This document shows, piece by piece, positions 16,935-23,215 of a DNA stretch of 23,215 nucleotides. Source of the DNA: Verrucomicrobiota bacterium (lineage in GTDB: Bacteria; Verrucomicrobiota; Verrucomicrobiia; Limisphaerales; J093); NCBI GenBank assembly GCA_003695015.1, contig RFJD01000270.1:1-23215 (forward strand), in the 5' to 3' direction. Under the pieces are notes generated by a model. The model searched no databases, was not told where the DNA came from, and was given only the letters and a program-made list of their open reading frames with translations. The position numbers were made by a program, and so were the translations under genes. Each line of letters opens with the position of its first letter. The stretch's first letter is position 1.

Positions 16935-17408
16935 TCATTGCTCACTGGAGGCTTCCTCCTCCTCGGGCATCTCGGTGGGATTGTGCGGAATGTGGCACTC
17001 GATGCACTCTCCTTCCAGGTGTTCCTCCGGATCGATCTGCGTGTACCAGTCCGGGCGCGAGGGGTTTTGCTGGTGGCAGCGCAGGCATTGATCTGATCCC
17101 GGCTTGAGCAGATGCTCGTTCTCGGGATCATCCACGTGCCTCATCGCCGGACCGTGACAGCCCTCGCAGGAAAGGGTCTGGTGCTTGCCGGCATGGAACA
17201 TCTGCCAAATGTCGTCATGGCACACCTCGCATTCCTGCTTGCCGGCGTAGGTCAGCTTGTGCTGGGCCAGTTCTTCCAAGGCCGCCGCCCGGTACCAGCC
17301 GAGTTCGCCAAAAGTGGGCGGTGTCAACAACGACTTCGCGACAAAGTAGCTGCCGACGAGAACCACGGTGACAATCAACAAGCGGACGATTTGTGGTGGC
17401 ACTTTCAT
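16935..17408 (-). CDS. Membrane-anchored tetraheme cytochrome c (module 1)
   Basis: 157 aa. An N-terminal helix (about 8-27) anchors a small periplasmic domain with four CXXCH motifs at residues 60, 81, 108 and 135, in the order CEVCH, CEGCH, CLRCH and CIECH. The order cytochrome, Fe-S protein, NrfD protein matches the Cbc4-type (CbcS/T/U) menaquinol oxidoreductases of Geobacter, though the sequence itself is too short to assign further. The C-terminus is a glutamate-rich tail (PEEEEASSEQ). It is the first gene of the minus-strand cluster, so the promoter for module 1 should lie in 17409-17951. No clear Shine-Dalgarno is visible before ATG 17408. Confidence 0.88.
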   Translation of the reverse strand: MKVPPQIVRLLIVTVVLVGSYFVAKSLLTPPTFGELGWYRAAALEELAQHKLTYAGKQECEVCHDDIWQMFHAGKHQTLSCEGCHGPAMRHVDDPENEHLLKPGSDQCLRCHQQNPSRPDWYTQIDPEEHLEGECIECHIPHNPTEMPEEEEASSEQ

Positions 17409-17951
17409 ATGCGGATGAGGCGCTGGCGGGATCAGGACTTCAGTTCCGGCGGAGTCGGGTGCGTGGCGTCGGGGATGCTGACCTCCGACTCACATTTCCG
17501 GCCGGCAAGGGTCCGATGGCTTCTGCAACCTTTCATGATCTTGGCCTACGATGCTCGGTCGCTGCCGTCGGCGGGGGCCGGCTCGATCCTGATCCGGCTC
17601 CGCAACCGCAGCGCGCGATGATGTTGACAAGGGGGACGGCGGGAAGCTTCCCACGGTTTGACTAAAGCGCATCATTATTTGCCATGTTCTACTCTGATCT
17701 ATTACGGGTGTTTCTAAAGCTGGACTAATGCCTCGGCGACGGGGTTTGCCGATCGTTGCCACCCGTCCGACCGCGTTACAACCGGTGATACACCTTGACA
17801 TAATCATGGCCCATGAGGCATAGGAATCTCCTGTGCCGCACTTCTCCTCGAAGACCTTTAGAGCGGGGCCCCCGAACGGGTCCGACCGACGGCCGCGTGG
17901 CGGGCCATAAACAACACGGTTCTTCGGTTTCTCCCATGAGCCCTTCTACAC
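17409..17951. other. 543-base divergent intergenic region
   Basis: This gap separates the minus-strand electron-transfer cluster from the plus-strand DUF2339 gene and must hold promoters for both. I see no convincing gene in it. It contains a 12-bp palindrome (17641-17652), an AT-richer stretch (about 17655-17730), TTGACA-like boxes on the plus strand at 17624-17629 and 17795-17800 without good -10 partners, and CTGGACTAATG at 17720-17730, which recurs upstream of the ImcH-like gene. A small RNA cannot be excluded. Confidence 0.5.
17641..17652. promoter_or_regulatory. 12-bp perfect palindrome, possible operator
   Basis: GGGAAGCTTCCC is a perfect dyad about 235 bases upstream of the tetraheme cytochrome start and 300 bases upstream of the DUF2339 gene. 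It sits where the local base composition changes from GC-rich to AT-richer, which fits a promoter-proximal protein site. Evidence is limited to symmetry and position. Confidence 0.3.
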
Positions 17952-19601
17952 ATGTCCATGAGCTCTGACTCCACTCCATCACCGTCATCATCATCCCCCG
18001 CTGAGCTTCAGCGTCGGCTCGATCAGCTCGAAGCCCGTCTCACGCGCATCGAGAACTATCTGGGCCTGGGTTCCGAAGAGGACGCGATCCCGGCCGCCCA
18101 CCTGCCGGCACCCGGACAGGATCTGGAACGGAGTCTCGGACAGGCGGTGTTTGCGCGGCTTGGCGTGGTGCTGCTGGCCATGGGCCTGCTGTTCCTGCTG
18201 GCGCTTCCACACCGTTCGCTGCCTTCTTGGGCGCCCGGCGCCGGGGGGGCTGTGCTTGCGGTGCTGGTGTACGGAGTGTCGCAGCGGTTGCGCCACCGCC
18301 ACCGCGTGCTGGCTTCCTACTTTCGGGGGGGCAGCTTGCTGTTGTTGTGGTTTGCCATGCTGCGCTTGGGACGCTTTGCCGAGCAACCGGCCATCGAGCA
18401 TCCGTTGCTATTGGGCGCCCTGCTGCTGGCCGTGGCCGGGGCGAATCTGGCCTTGGCCGTCCGGTGGAACTCCCCCGGCACGGCGGCCGTGTCGGTGGGG
18501 CTGGCATTTGCCAGCGTATTGCTTGGTGAAAACACCTGGTTCGTGCTGGCCGGCGAGGTGGTGGTGAGCTGCGCGGTGGCCGGGATCATCTGGCGGAAGG
18601 GCTGGGAGCACTTGTTGGGCGAGGCGGCCCTCCTCTTGGCGCTCACGCATCTGAGCTGGGCGGCCGGCAATCCGCTGGCCACAGGCCGGACCGGGTGGTT
18701 GCAGACGCCGGGAAGCCAGGTGGTGTTTTTTCTGTGCGCGGTCGCGGCGCTCGGAACCGGCGGCCGCTTGGGCCGGGGTCGGGTCCCGGCGGAGGAAACA
18801 GCGGCGGTGGTGTTGGGCGTCGCCGCCGCCGATGCCGGGGGTCTGCTGGTGCTGAGCGCGTTGTGCCTGGCACGGTTCGAGGAGCAGGCGGTCTGGTGGA
18901 ATGCGGCGGCTTTCGTGATGCTGTTTGGGCTGGCCATCTGGCACTGGCTGCGGCATGGGAGTCGCTATTTGACCTTCATTCATGCCATGGCCGGGCATTT
19001 GGCCCTCAGTGCCGCACTCGTATGGGGGGTGAGGTCAACGGAAGTCCTGGTTTGGCTCGGCTGGCAAAGCGTGCTGGTGGTGCTGTGCGCGGTTTGGTTT
19101 CGATCCCGGTTCGTGGCTGCGGGCAACCTGATCGTGTACCTGGCGGTGGTGGCATCCTATTTGGGGCTGGCGAAGGAGGTGGGAGGCATCAGTTTCAGTC
19201 TGGGCCTGGCCGCAATCGTGAGCGCCGAAATCATCGAGCGGCAGCAACAACGGCTTCAATTGTCCGGGGCTTGGATGCGCCGGATCTACCTGGGGTGTGC
19301 GCTGGTGACGTTCCCCCTGACCCTGCGGGCGATGCTGCCCGGAGCTTATGTGAGTTTGAGCTGGCTGGGGCTGGCCGTGGGGTATTACGGCCTGAGTGGG
19401 TGGCTGGGGAGGAGCGACTACCGGTGGCTGGCGATGGCCACCGTGCTGCTGGCAGCCGGACGGGTGTGTTTGGTCGATTTGGTCGGCGTGGAGCCGACGC
19501 TCCGGGTTGTGTCGTTCCTGGTTGTCGGGGTGGCGCTGGTGGTCATTTCGCTGCGATACCAAGCCAAATCGAACCGCGAGCGCTCGGACGCCTCCCGTTA
19601 G
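17952..19601 (+). CDS. DUF2339-like multi-pass membrane protein
   Basis: 549 aa. A serine/proline-rich start and a short coiled coil (about residues 17-40, 'AELQRRLDQLEARLTRIENYLGL') precede a very hydrophobic remainder with well over ten predicted membrane helices, from 'VFARLGVVLLAMGLLFLLAL' to 'VVSFLVVGVALVVISLRYQ'. N-terminal coiled coil plus long polytopic region is the layout of DUF2339 proteins, whose function is unknown. No heme, Fe-S or catalytic motif is seen. A stop codon lies in frame 15 bases upstream, so the start is ATG 17952 or 17958. Transcribed opposite to the cytochrome genes on both sides, it may be an unrelated insertion or a membrane accessory factor. G+C is high, but synonymous choice looks more G-ending than in the cytochrome genes to its left. 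Confidence 0.75.
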   Translation: MSMSSDSTPSPSSSSPAELQRRLDQLEARLTRIENYLGLGSEEDAIPAAHLPAPGQDLERSLGQAVFARLGVVLLAMGLLFLLALPHRSLPSWAPGAGGAVLAVLVYGVSQRLRHRHRVLASYFRGGSLLLLWFAMLRLGRFAEQPAIEHPLLLGALLLAVAGANLALAVRWNSPGTAAVSVGLAFASVLLGENTWFVLAGEVVVSCAVAGIIWRKGWEHLLGEAALLLALTHLSWAAGNPLATGRTGWLQTPGSQVVFFLCAVAALGTGGRLGRGRVPAEETAAVVLGVAAADAGGLLVLSALCLARFEEQAVWWNAAAFVMLFGLAIWHWLRHGSRYLTFIHAMAGHLALSAALVWGVRSTEVLVWLGWQSVLVVLCAVWFRSRFVAAGNLIVYLAVVASYLGLAKEVGGISFSLGLAAIVSAEIIERQQQRLQLSGAWMRRIYLGCALVTFPLTLRAMLPGAYVSLSWLGLAVGYYGLSGWLGRSDYRWLAMATVLLAAGRVCLVDLVGVEPTLRVVSFLVVGVALVVISLRYQAKSNRERSDASR

Positions 19602-19657
19602 ACATGGCTCCTTGGATCCTGAAGCGCCCGCCGGCCACGGCCGATTCGACCAAAGAA

Positions 19658-19684
19658 GCGGGCCCGACGTAACGCCGGGCCCGC
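19658..19684 (-). terminator. Terminator hairpin between the DUF2339 gene and a monoheme cytochrome gene
   Basis: GCGGGCCCG (19658-19666) and CGGGCCCGC (19676-19684) form a perfect 9-bp stem with a 9-base loop. On the minus strand it is followed by TTCTTTG and lies 24 bases after the stop of the cytochrome gene, so it probably ends that transcript. It may also act on plus-strand transcripts from the DUF2339 gene, although no T-run follows on that side. Confidence 0.7.
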
Positions 19685-19708
19685 GACGGCAGGCAAGCGG
19701 GATGGGCT

Positions 19709-20044
19709 TCAGTTCTTCTTGAAGGTCTTCATGTAGGCGATCAGGTCCTTGATCTCTTGATCGCTGAGACCCTTGATCGGGTGCATCCTGGTCTTGCCGT
19801 TCTTCTTGAGGCCTTCCTTGACTGCCTTGAAAGCCTCCTCGTCCTTCACCTTGGCCCAGGTCTCGGCCCTGGTGTAGTCACGGGCCTTGAGCCTCTTGCC
19901 CATGGTGGTTTGGCCCTTGCCGTCCTTGCCGTGGCATTTGGCACACTTTTTCTCGTAGGTCGCCTTGGCCTTGGCGAGGTCGGCGGCGTTCAACGTGGCG
20001 CCAGCCATCAGGCCGGCGATCAGGATGGCGAGGTACTTCATCAT
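19709..20044 (-). CDS. Small periplasmic monoheme cytochrome c (copy A)
   Basis: 111 aa: a signal peptide (MMKYLAILIAGLMAGATLNA) then a class I cytochrome c domain with one heme site CAKCHGKDGKGQTTMG (residues 34-49) and a C-terminal helix 'GLSDQEIKDLIAYMKTFKK'. The likely axial methionine is in 'KTRMHPIKGL'. It is about 70 % identical to the protein encoded at 20283-20618 and of equal length, which also fixes the start at ATG 20044. Such proteins shuttle single electrons through the periplasm. The relaxed 'MHP' context, compared with the usual 'MP' of copy B, may alter its redox potential. A terminator hairpin follows the gene and a strong hairpin separates it from copy B, so it probably has its own promoter in the 238-base gap. 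Confidence 0.93.
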   Translation of the reverse strand: MMKYLAILIAGLMAGATLNAADLAKAKATYEKKCAKCHGKDGKGQTTMGKRLKARDYTRAETWAKVKDEEAFKAVKEGLKKNGKTRMHPIKGLSDQEIKDLIAYMKTFKKN

Positions 20045-20231
20045 GGTTTCTTTTCGGTTACGAGTTGACGTGGGTGGTGCTTGCTTGGCGCCGCTCGCCC
20101 CAAGGCGAACGGCCACCGCAACCGGAGTGGCGGGCCTCCCCGCCCCCGGCCGCAAATCCTTCAGCCTGGAGTGTCCGCCTTTGACACGGCAAACGCGGTG
20201 ATTCGCAGTCCGATGGGCGCCCGACGGGCCG

Positions 20232-20265
20232 AAGGACGCCCGACCCCGCAGGGCCGGACGTCCTT
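20232..20265 (-). terminator. Strong hairpin after monoheme cytochrome gene (copy B)
   Basis: On the minus strand AAGGACG (20265-20259) pairs with CGTCCTT (20238-20232) and the interior continues pairing, giving about 15 bp with a 4-base loop. It begins 18 bases after the stop of copy B. No U-run follows, so termination may be partial or the hairpin may stabilise the 3' end of the message. Confidence 0.6.
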
Positions 20266-20282
20266 GCAGCCGGGGAAAGGCC

Positions 20283-20618
20283 TCAACCCTTCTTGAGGCT
20301 CTTCATGTAGGCGATGACGTTCTGGATGTCCTCGTCGGAGAGCCCCTTGACCGCGGGCATGACCTTCTTGCCGTTGCGCTTGTAACCCTCCTTGATGGCC
20401 TTGACGGCCTCCTCGTCCTTCACCTTGGCCCAAGATTCAGCCTTGGTGTAGTCCTTGATCTTGAGCTTTCGGCCCATGGTCGTTTGCCCCTTGCCGTCCT
20501 TGCCATGGCATTTGGCGCATTTCTTATCGAAGACGGCCTTGCCTTTGCTCAGATCCGCGGCTTGGAGGGCCGCCCCGGCCATCAGGCCAGCGATCAGGAT
20601 TGCGACGTATTTTTTCAT
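20283..20618 (-). CDS. Small periplasmic monoheme cytochrome c (copy B)
   Basis: 111 aa: signal peptide MKKYVAILIAGLMAGAALQA, heme site CAKCHGKDGKGQTTMG (residues 34-49), 'KKVMPAVKGLSDEDI' with the normal MP axial-methionine context, and a C-terminal helix ending SLKKG. It is a class I cytochrome c of the c5/c553 size and a soluble periplasmic electron carrier. The ATG at 20618 is preceded by a purine-rich AGAGAAG. It follows the nine-heme cytochrome gene after 115 bases that contain two hairpins, so it may be expressed separately. It is the tandem paralogue of the gene at 19709-20044. Confidence 0.94.
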   Translation of the reverse strand: MKKYVAILIAGLMAGAALQAADLSKGKAVFDKKCAKCHGKDGKGQTTMGRKLKIKDYTKAESWAKVKDEEAVKAIKEGYKRNGKKVMPAVKGLSDEDIQNVIAYMKSLKKG

Positions 20619-20655
20619 GTTTGCTTCTCTCTGCGTGCGTTGTCGGTTTGCTTTG

Positions 20656-20675
20656 CGAACAATCTCGGTTGTTCG
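20656..20675. promoter_or_regulatory. Inverted repeat upstream of monoheme cytochrome copy B
   Basis: CGAACAA (20656-20662), six bases, TTGTTCG (20669-20675): a perfect 7-bp dyad 38-57 bases before the ATG of copy B. Its place between a terminator-like hairpin and the gene fits an operator or a leader hairpin. I found no matching site before copy A. Confidence 0.4.
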
Positions 20676-20685
20676 TGGGGTTGGA

Positions 20686-20726
20686 CGGCCGGCCGCCGGG
20701 AGTTGTTCAAACGCGGCGACCGGCCG
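20686..20726 (-). terminator. Terminator-like hairpin after the nine-heme cytochrome gene
   Basis: On the minus strand CGGCCGG, T, CGCCG pairs with CGGCG, G, CCGGCCG: 13 bp including one U-G pair, with a 15-base loop, starting 8 bases after the stop codon. There is no U-run behind it. It probably ends or trims the transcript of the nine-heme cytochrome and keeps it apart from the monoheme genes. Confidence 0.55.
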
Positions 20727-20733
20727 AATCGGT

Positions 20734-22392
20734 TTACGGTGCGTTCAGCTCGCCCTGCACCAACTCCGCAGCCACTTGAAGCAGGCGACGGGCATAGGCG
20801 CCGTTGTGGACGCCGCCACTGGCGTCGCGGGCCACGAGGTAGAGGTTGAACCGGGCCTGCTTGATGACGTCCGGGATCAGCGTCTGCTCGTCGCTGTCCG
20901 GTCCGGACACCGCCTCACCGCCCGGGTTGGAAAGCTCCCCGACGTTGGTGTATTCCCAAGCCAGGGCGCCATATTTGGCCCGAAGCTCTTCGGGAGCCCG
21001 GGTGGCGGCCCATTCGTCCAGCAGGGCCTTCACCTCGGCGATCCGGCGGTCCATGGCCAGGCGCGCGCCCTCGGCCAAGAGTTCCCCAATCTCGGCCGAA
21101 CCATGGCACTCGGCACATCCCTCAAACGTGGGGCGGAAGGTGTGCCCCGTATAATTGGGTGTCTCCTCGGTCGGGTTTGGAACCTCATGGGCGTGGGTGT
21201 GACAGTGCGCACACTGGTCTTCGAGGAAGGTGTGGGCGCGTTGGATCAACTGCCCATCCGGATCATAGCCGGCCATGCCGATGAGCATGTTGTATTGCGG
21301 TGAGTGGTGAGGCGGGCGCGACGTGTCCTCCCACGAGGCGCCGCGCATGTTGTGGCATTGGGCACAGAGCTGGATGTCCGGATTATACTGTTCGGCGAAA
21401 TCCACCGAGGTCTGGTAGGAGAAGTTCTCCAAAGAGCTGGTGGGATTGCGCAGTTGATGCGGGCCGGCGTCGGCATGGGCGTCATGGCAAACGACGCATT
21501 CGACGGTGAAGTAAGCGGCATCCTCGGGCGTCGGATAATGGATTTCGGCCGCAGGGTCGTCTGCCAAAGCTTCAACCCGCTCGAGCATGGCAAGACGCAC
21601 GGCGCCCGAATGGCAGGCGCCACAACGACTCATCATCGACTCCCCGCGGGTGAGGAAATAGTCGGCCACATGTTCGTTCATGTGGGCATGGCCGGAGTCG
21701 AGCCATTCATCGTAGGTGGGATGGTGCGCATCGGTGTGACATCCCCCGCAGGTTTCCGCGGCGAGGGTCACCTTGGGCCGCATCGAGGGATCAAACAGGT
21801 TCGCGATGTGCTGGCCGCCCGGGCCGTGGCAGTTCTCGCATTGCACCCCGCCCAGTTGCGGGGTTTGTTCGGAGCTGACAAAGCCGGTCGGCAAACCCAG
21901 TCCCACCGTGTGGCACTGGAGGCACCGCTGGTTCTTGTCCATGCCGATGCGTTTGAGCGTTTCGAGCGCGCCGGCATGCCGGGTTTCCTGCCATTCCTGA
22001 TGTTTCTCGTAGTGACAGGCGCCGCAGACTTTGGCCCCCAAGTAGATTGGCGCACTCGCGGCAACACGGAAGATTTCGATAGACTGGTCCGCAGGCAGGG
22101 TGAGGGATTCCCCGGCGACGGGGCCGGCGATGACCTGCCAGACGGGATCAACCACACCCGAGGCGGCTTCGACCTGGTATGGCGGGGTCAAGCCCTGCCA
22201 GTGCAAGGTGACGCCTTCCTCGGTGCGCTCGACGCTGTAAAGGAACGGCTCGGGGCGCAGGCCGCCGGGCGTGGCGTGCCTGGGCTTGAACATGGAGCCT
22301 TCGGCCCATGAAGAGACGGCGACACTCGCGCCAAGGAATAAGCTGCACCAGAGGCTGGCGTCGGGGAAGTGAAGGACTGCGGTCGATTTCAT
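20734..22392 (-). CDS. Periplasmic nine-heme cytochrome c with N-terminal beta-sandwich-like module
   Basis: 552 aa from ATG 22392. An export signal (about 1-30) is followed by a 60-residue module (about 50-111, 'YSVERTEEGVTLHWQG', 'PYQVEAA', 'VWQVIAGP', 'EIFRVAA') that resembles a fibronectin-like module I associate with secreted Verrucomicrobiota proteins. Nine CXXCH motifs follow at 123, 157, 185, 215, 257, 299, 343, 394 and 426. The first, 'VCGACHYEKHQEWQETRHAGAL', is typical of the cytochrome c554 family. The last 120 residues are helical and heme-free. The gene lies 56 bases after the beta-barrel gene and is probably co-transcribed with it. It could be the cytochrome partner inside an outer-membrane conduit or a soluble reductase; an MtrA-like role is inference, as it has nine hemes and no MtrA-like heme spacing that I can recognise. 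Confidence 0.88.
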   Translation of the reverse strand: MKSTAVLHFPDASLWCSLFLGASVAVSSWAEGSMFKPRHATPGGLRPEPFLYSVERTEEGVTLHWQGLTPPYQVEAASGVVDPVWQVIAGPVAGESLTLPADQSIEIFRVAASAPIYLGAKVCGACHYEKHQEWQETRHAGALETLKRIGMDKNQRCLQCHTVGLGLPTGFVSSEQTPQLGGVQCENCHGPGGQHIANLFDPSMRPKVTLAAETCGGCHTDAHHPTYDEWLDSGHAHMNEHVADYFLTRGESMMSRCGACHSGAVRLAMLERVEALADDPAAEIHYPTPEDAAYFTVECVVCHDAHADAGPHQLRNPTSSLENFSYQTSVDFAEQYNPDIQLCAQCHNMRGASWEDTSRPPHHSPQYNMLIGMAGYDPDGQLIQRAHTFLEDQCAHCHTHAHEVPNPTEETPNYTGHTFRPTFEGCAECHGSAEIGELLAEGARLAMDRRIAEVKALLDEWAATRAPEELRAKYGALAWEYTNVGELSNPGGEAVSGPDSDEQTLIPDVIKQARFNLYLVARDASGGVHNGAYARRLLQVAAELVQGELNAP

Positions 22393-22448
22393 GGCGATTT
22401 GCTGATTGGGTGGTTCCTGCCTGCCTTTCGCCGGATGCATTGGTTCGG

Positions 22449-23215
22449 TCAAAACCGGTAACTCAGAGTGGTGTAAAGGAGGTGCGCCTGGTAGTCGCGG
22501 TGACCTCCGGAAAGTTCGTCCTGGTAGTCGAAGAAGCCATATTGGAGGCCGAGCCGGGTCCGGGCGTTGAATCGGCGATTGAGCCCGACCAGGATCCCGT
22601 GTTGCTCCGCGCCGGCACCGTAGGGCGTGCTGACGGCCGAGCGGTCCACGTAGTTGTCGGCCAGATAGTAGAGGTACTGGACCTCGAGGTCGGTGCGCTC
22701 GTCCAAGGCATAGCCGACCGAGGCGGTGAGGCTCCAGTAATCGTTGTGGGCATCGGCCACCAGAGGGGTGGCGGCACTGGCCGGGGTTTCGGTCCGGTCG
22801 AACACGTAACTGACCATGCCCATGAGGTAGAGCCGCGCCCAAGGCACCCACGAAATGCTCCCGCTGGCGATGTGCCCCGTCATTTCGCTGGTCTGGATCT
22901 CGGACAGGTTGTCGGGCCGGGTGTCCAGCGTGGTGCGCTGGAAATCGTAACGGCCCACCACCCGCAGCGTGCCCGCGGGACGGAAGGAAGCGCGGAAACT
23001 GACGTCGTCGGTGTCAAAGCTCTGTGCCCGGAGGAAAGCCGGGTAGCGCATCAAGCTGCCCGGCAGATTCGAGGTGGTGTCCCCGGGGTGATCGAAGTCG
23101 TTGTCGCGGATCTTGTGGAAGTACTCCGTCGAGAGGCTCAGGCGCGAAGCGGGATACCAGTTCGCCCCCACCACGTATTTTTGGGCGGTCCGGTCGTCGT
23201 CGGTCGCCCGCCGCA
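22449..23215 (-). CDS. Outer-membrane beta-barrel protein, C-terminal part (5' end outside window)
   Basis: The frame is open to the right edge and ends at TGA 22449-22451, giving the last 254 residues. It is a run of alternating amphipathic strands separated by charged turns, for example 'RLSLSTEYFHKIRD', 'GTLRVVGRYDFQRTTLD', 'ARLYLMGMVSYVFDRT', 'TDLEVQYLYYLADNYVD' and 'TRLGLQYGFFDYQDE', and it ends in LSYRF, the aromatic C-terminal signal used by the Bam machinery. No cysteine is visible. A large barrel encoded directly upstream of a nine-heme cytochrome resembles MtrB/PioB-type porins of porin-cytochrome conduits, but barrel sequences diverge fast, so family membership cannot be settled from this half. 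Confidence 0.8.
   Translation of the reverse strand, partial: RRATDDDRTAQKYVVGANWYPASRLSLSTEYFHKIRDNDFDHPGDTTSNLPGSLMRYPAFLRAQSFDTDDVSFRASFRPAGTLRVVGRYDFQRTTLDTRPDNLSEIQTSEMTGHIASGSISWVPWARLYLMGMVSYVFDRTETPASAATPLVADAHNDYWSLTASVGYALDERTDLEVQYLYYLADNYVDRSAVSTPYGAGAEQHGILVGLNRRFNARTRLGLQYGFFDYQDELSGGHRDYQAHLLYTTLSYRF

Noticed and set aside
10747..17408. Canonical NrfABCD nitrite reductase, DsrMKJOP, Hmc or alternative complex III operon
   Set aside because: NrfD and FeS proteins fit all these families, but NrfA, DsrK-type, Hmc 16-heme and the large ActB molybdopterin-like subunits are all missing, and heme counts differ.
17675..17695. Sigma-54 promoter (GG-N10-GC) on the minus strand around TGGCAAATAATGATGC, ahead of the module 1 genes
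   Set aside because: The spacing between GG and GC is 11, not 10, and the rest of the consensus is poor.
17490..17807. Small open frames in the 543-base intergenic region on both strands
   Set aside because: No Shine-Dalgarno, arginine/proline-rich composition and no recognisable family; they look like chance frames.
20171..20187. GTGTC-N7-GACAC dyad upstream of monoheme cytochrome copy A
   Set aside because: Only 5-bp arms in GC-rich DNA; too likely by chance to list as an operator.
1..23215. CRISPR array, tRNA/rRNA genes, insertion sequences or phage genes
   Set aside because: No regularly spaced repeats, tRNA-like cloverleaf, transposase or terminal inverted repeats were seen on reading through the window; this was done by eye only.

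Overview
The window is GC-rich bacterial DNA. The most likely source is Verrucomicrobiota (Limisphaerales/Pedosphaera-like). The best lineage hint is an N-terminal module in the nine-heme cytochrome at 20734-22392, of the type 'LHWQG...PYQVEAA...W..I..P......LP......FRVA', which I associate with secreted proteins of that group. The assignment is inference, not proof.

Left part (1-6238): the 3' end of an O-methyltransferase gene with a terminator; a YidR/DUF3748 beta-propeller protein; aceE (pyruvate dehydrogenase E1, 887 aa), divergent from a lipoate-protein ligase; and a COG0731-like radical SAM protein. These are housekeeping or accessory genes.

Centre (6270-17408): ten consecutive genes on the minus strand, nearly all membrane or periplasmic electron-transfer proteins. 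In transcription order they are: a tetraheme cytochrome c, a Tat-exported 4x[4Fe-4S] protein and an NrfD-type quinol protein (module 1); a slipin/SPFH protein; a pentaheme cytochrome c, a second Tat 4x[4Fe-4S] protein and a second NrfD-type protein (module 2); an unrecognised 151-aa protein; then, after a 270-base gap with an operator-like palindrome, a seven-heme NapC/NirT protein with three membrane helices (ImcH-like) and an 11-heme cytochrome c fused to a cytochrome b membrane domain (CbcL-like). A 13-bp inverted repeat buries the ribosome-binding site of the last gene.

Right part (17409-23215): a 543-base intergenic region, a DUF2339-like multi-pass membrane protein on the plus strand, then a second minus-strand group: a truncated outer-membrane beta-barrel protein at the window edge, a nine-heme periplasmic cytochrome, and two tandem-duplicated monoheme cytochromes c, with strong hairpins between the genes.

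Together the cytochromes carry 38 recognisable c-type heme sites. The simplest reading (inference) is a respiratory island in which several alternative menaquinol oxidases (ImcH-like, CbcL-like, two cytochrome/FeS/NrfD complexes) feed electrons to periplasmic cytochromes and perhaps through the beta-barrel plus nine-heme cytochrome to an extracellular acceptor. No terminal reductase of known type (NrfA, molybdopterin enzyme, sulfite reductase) is present in the window.
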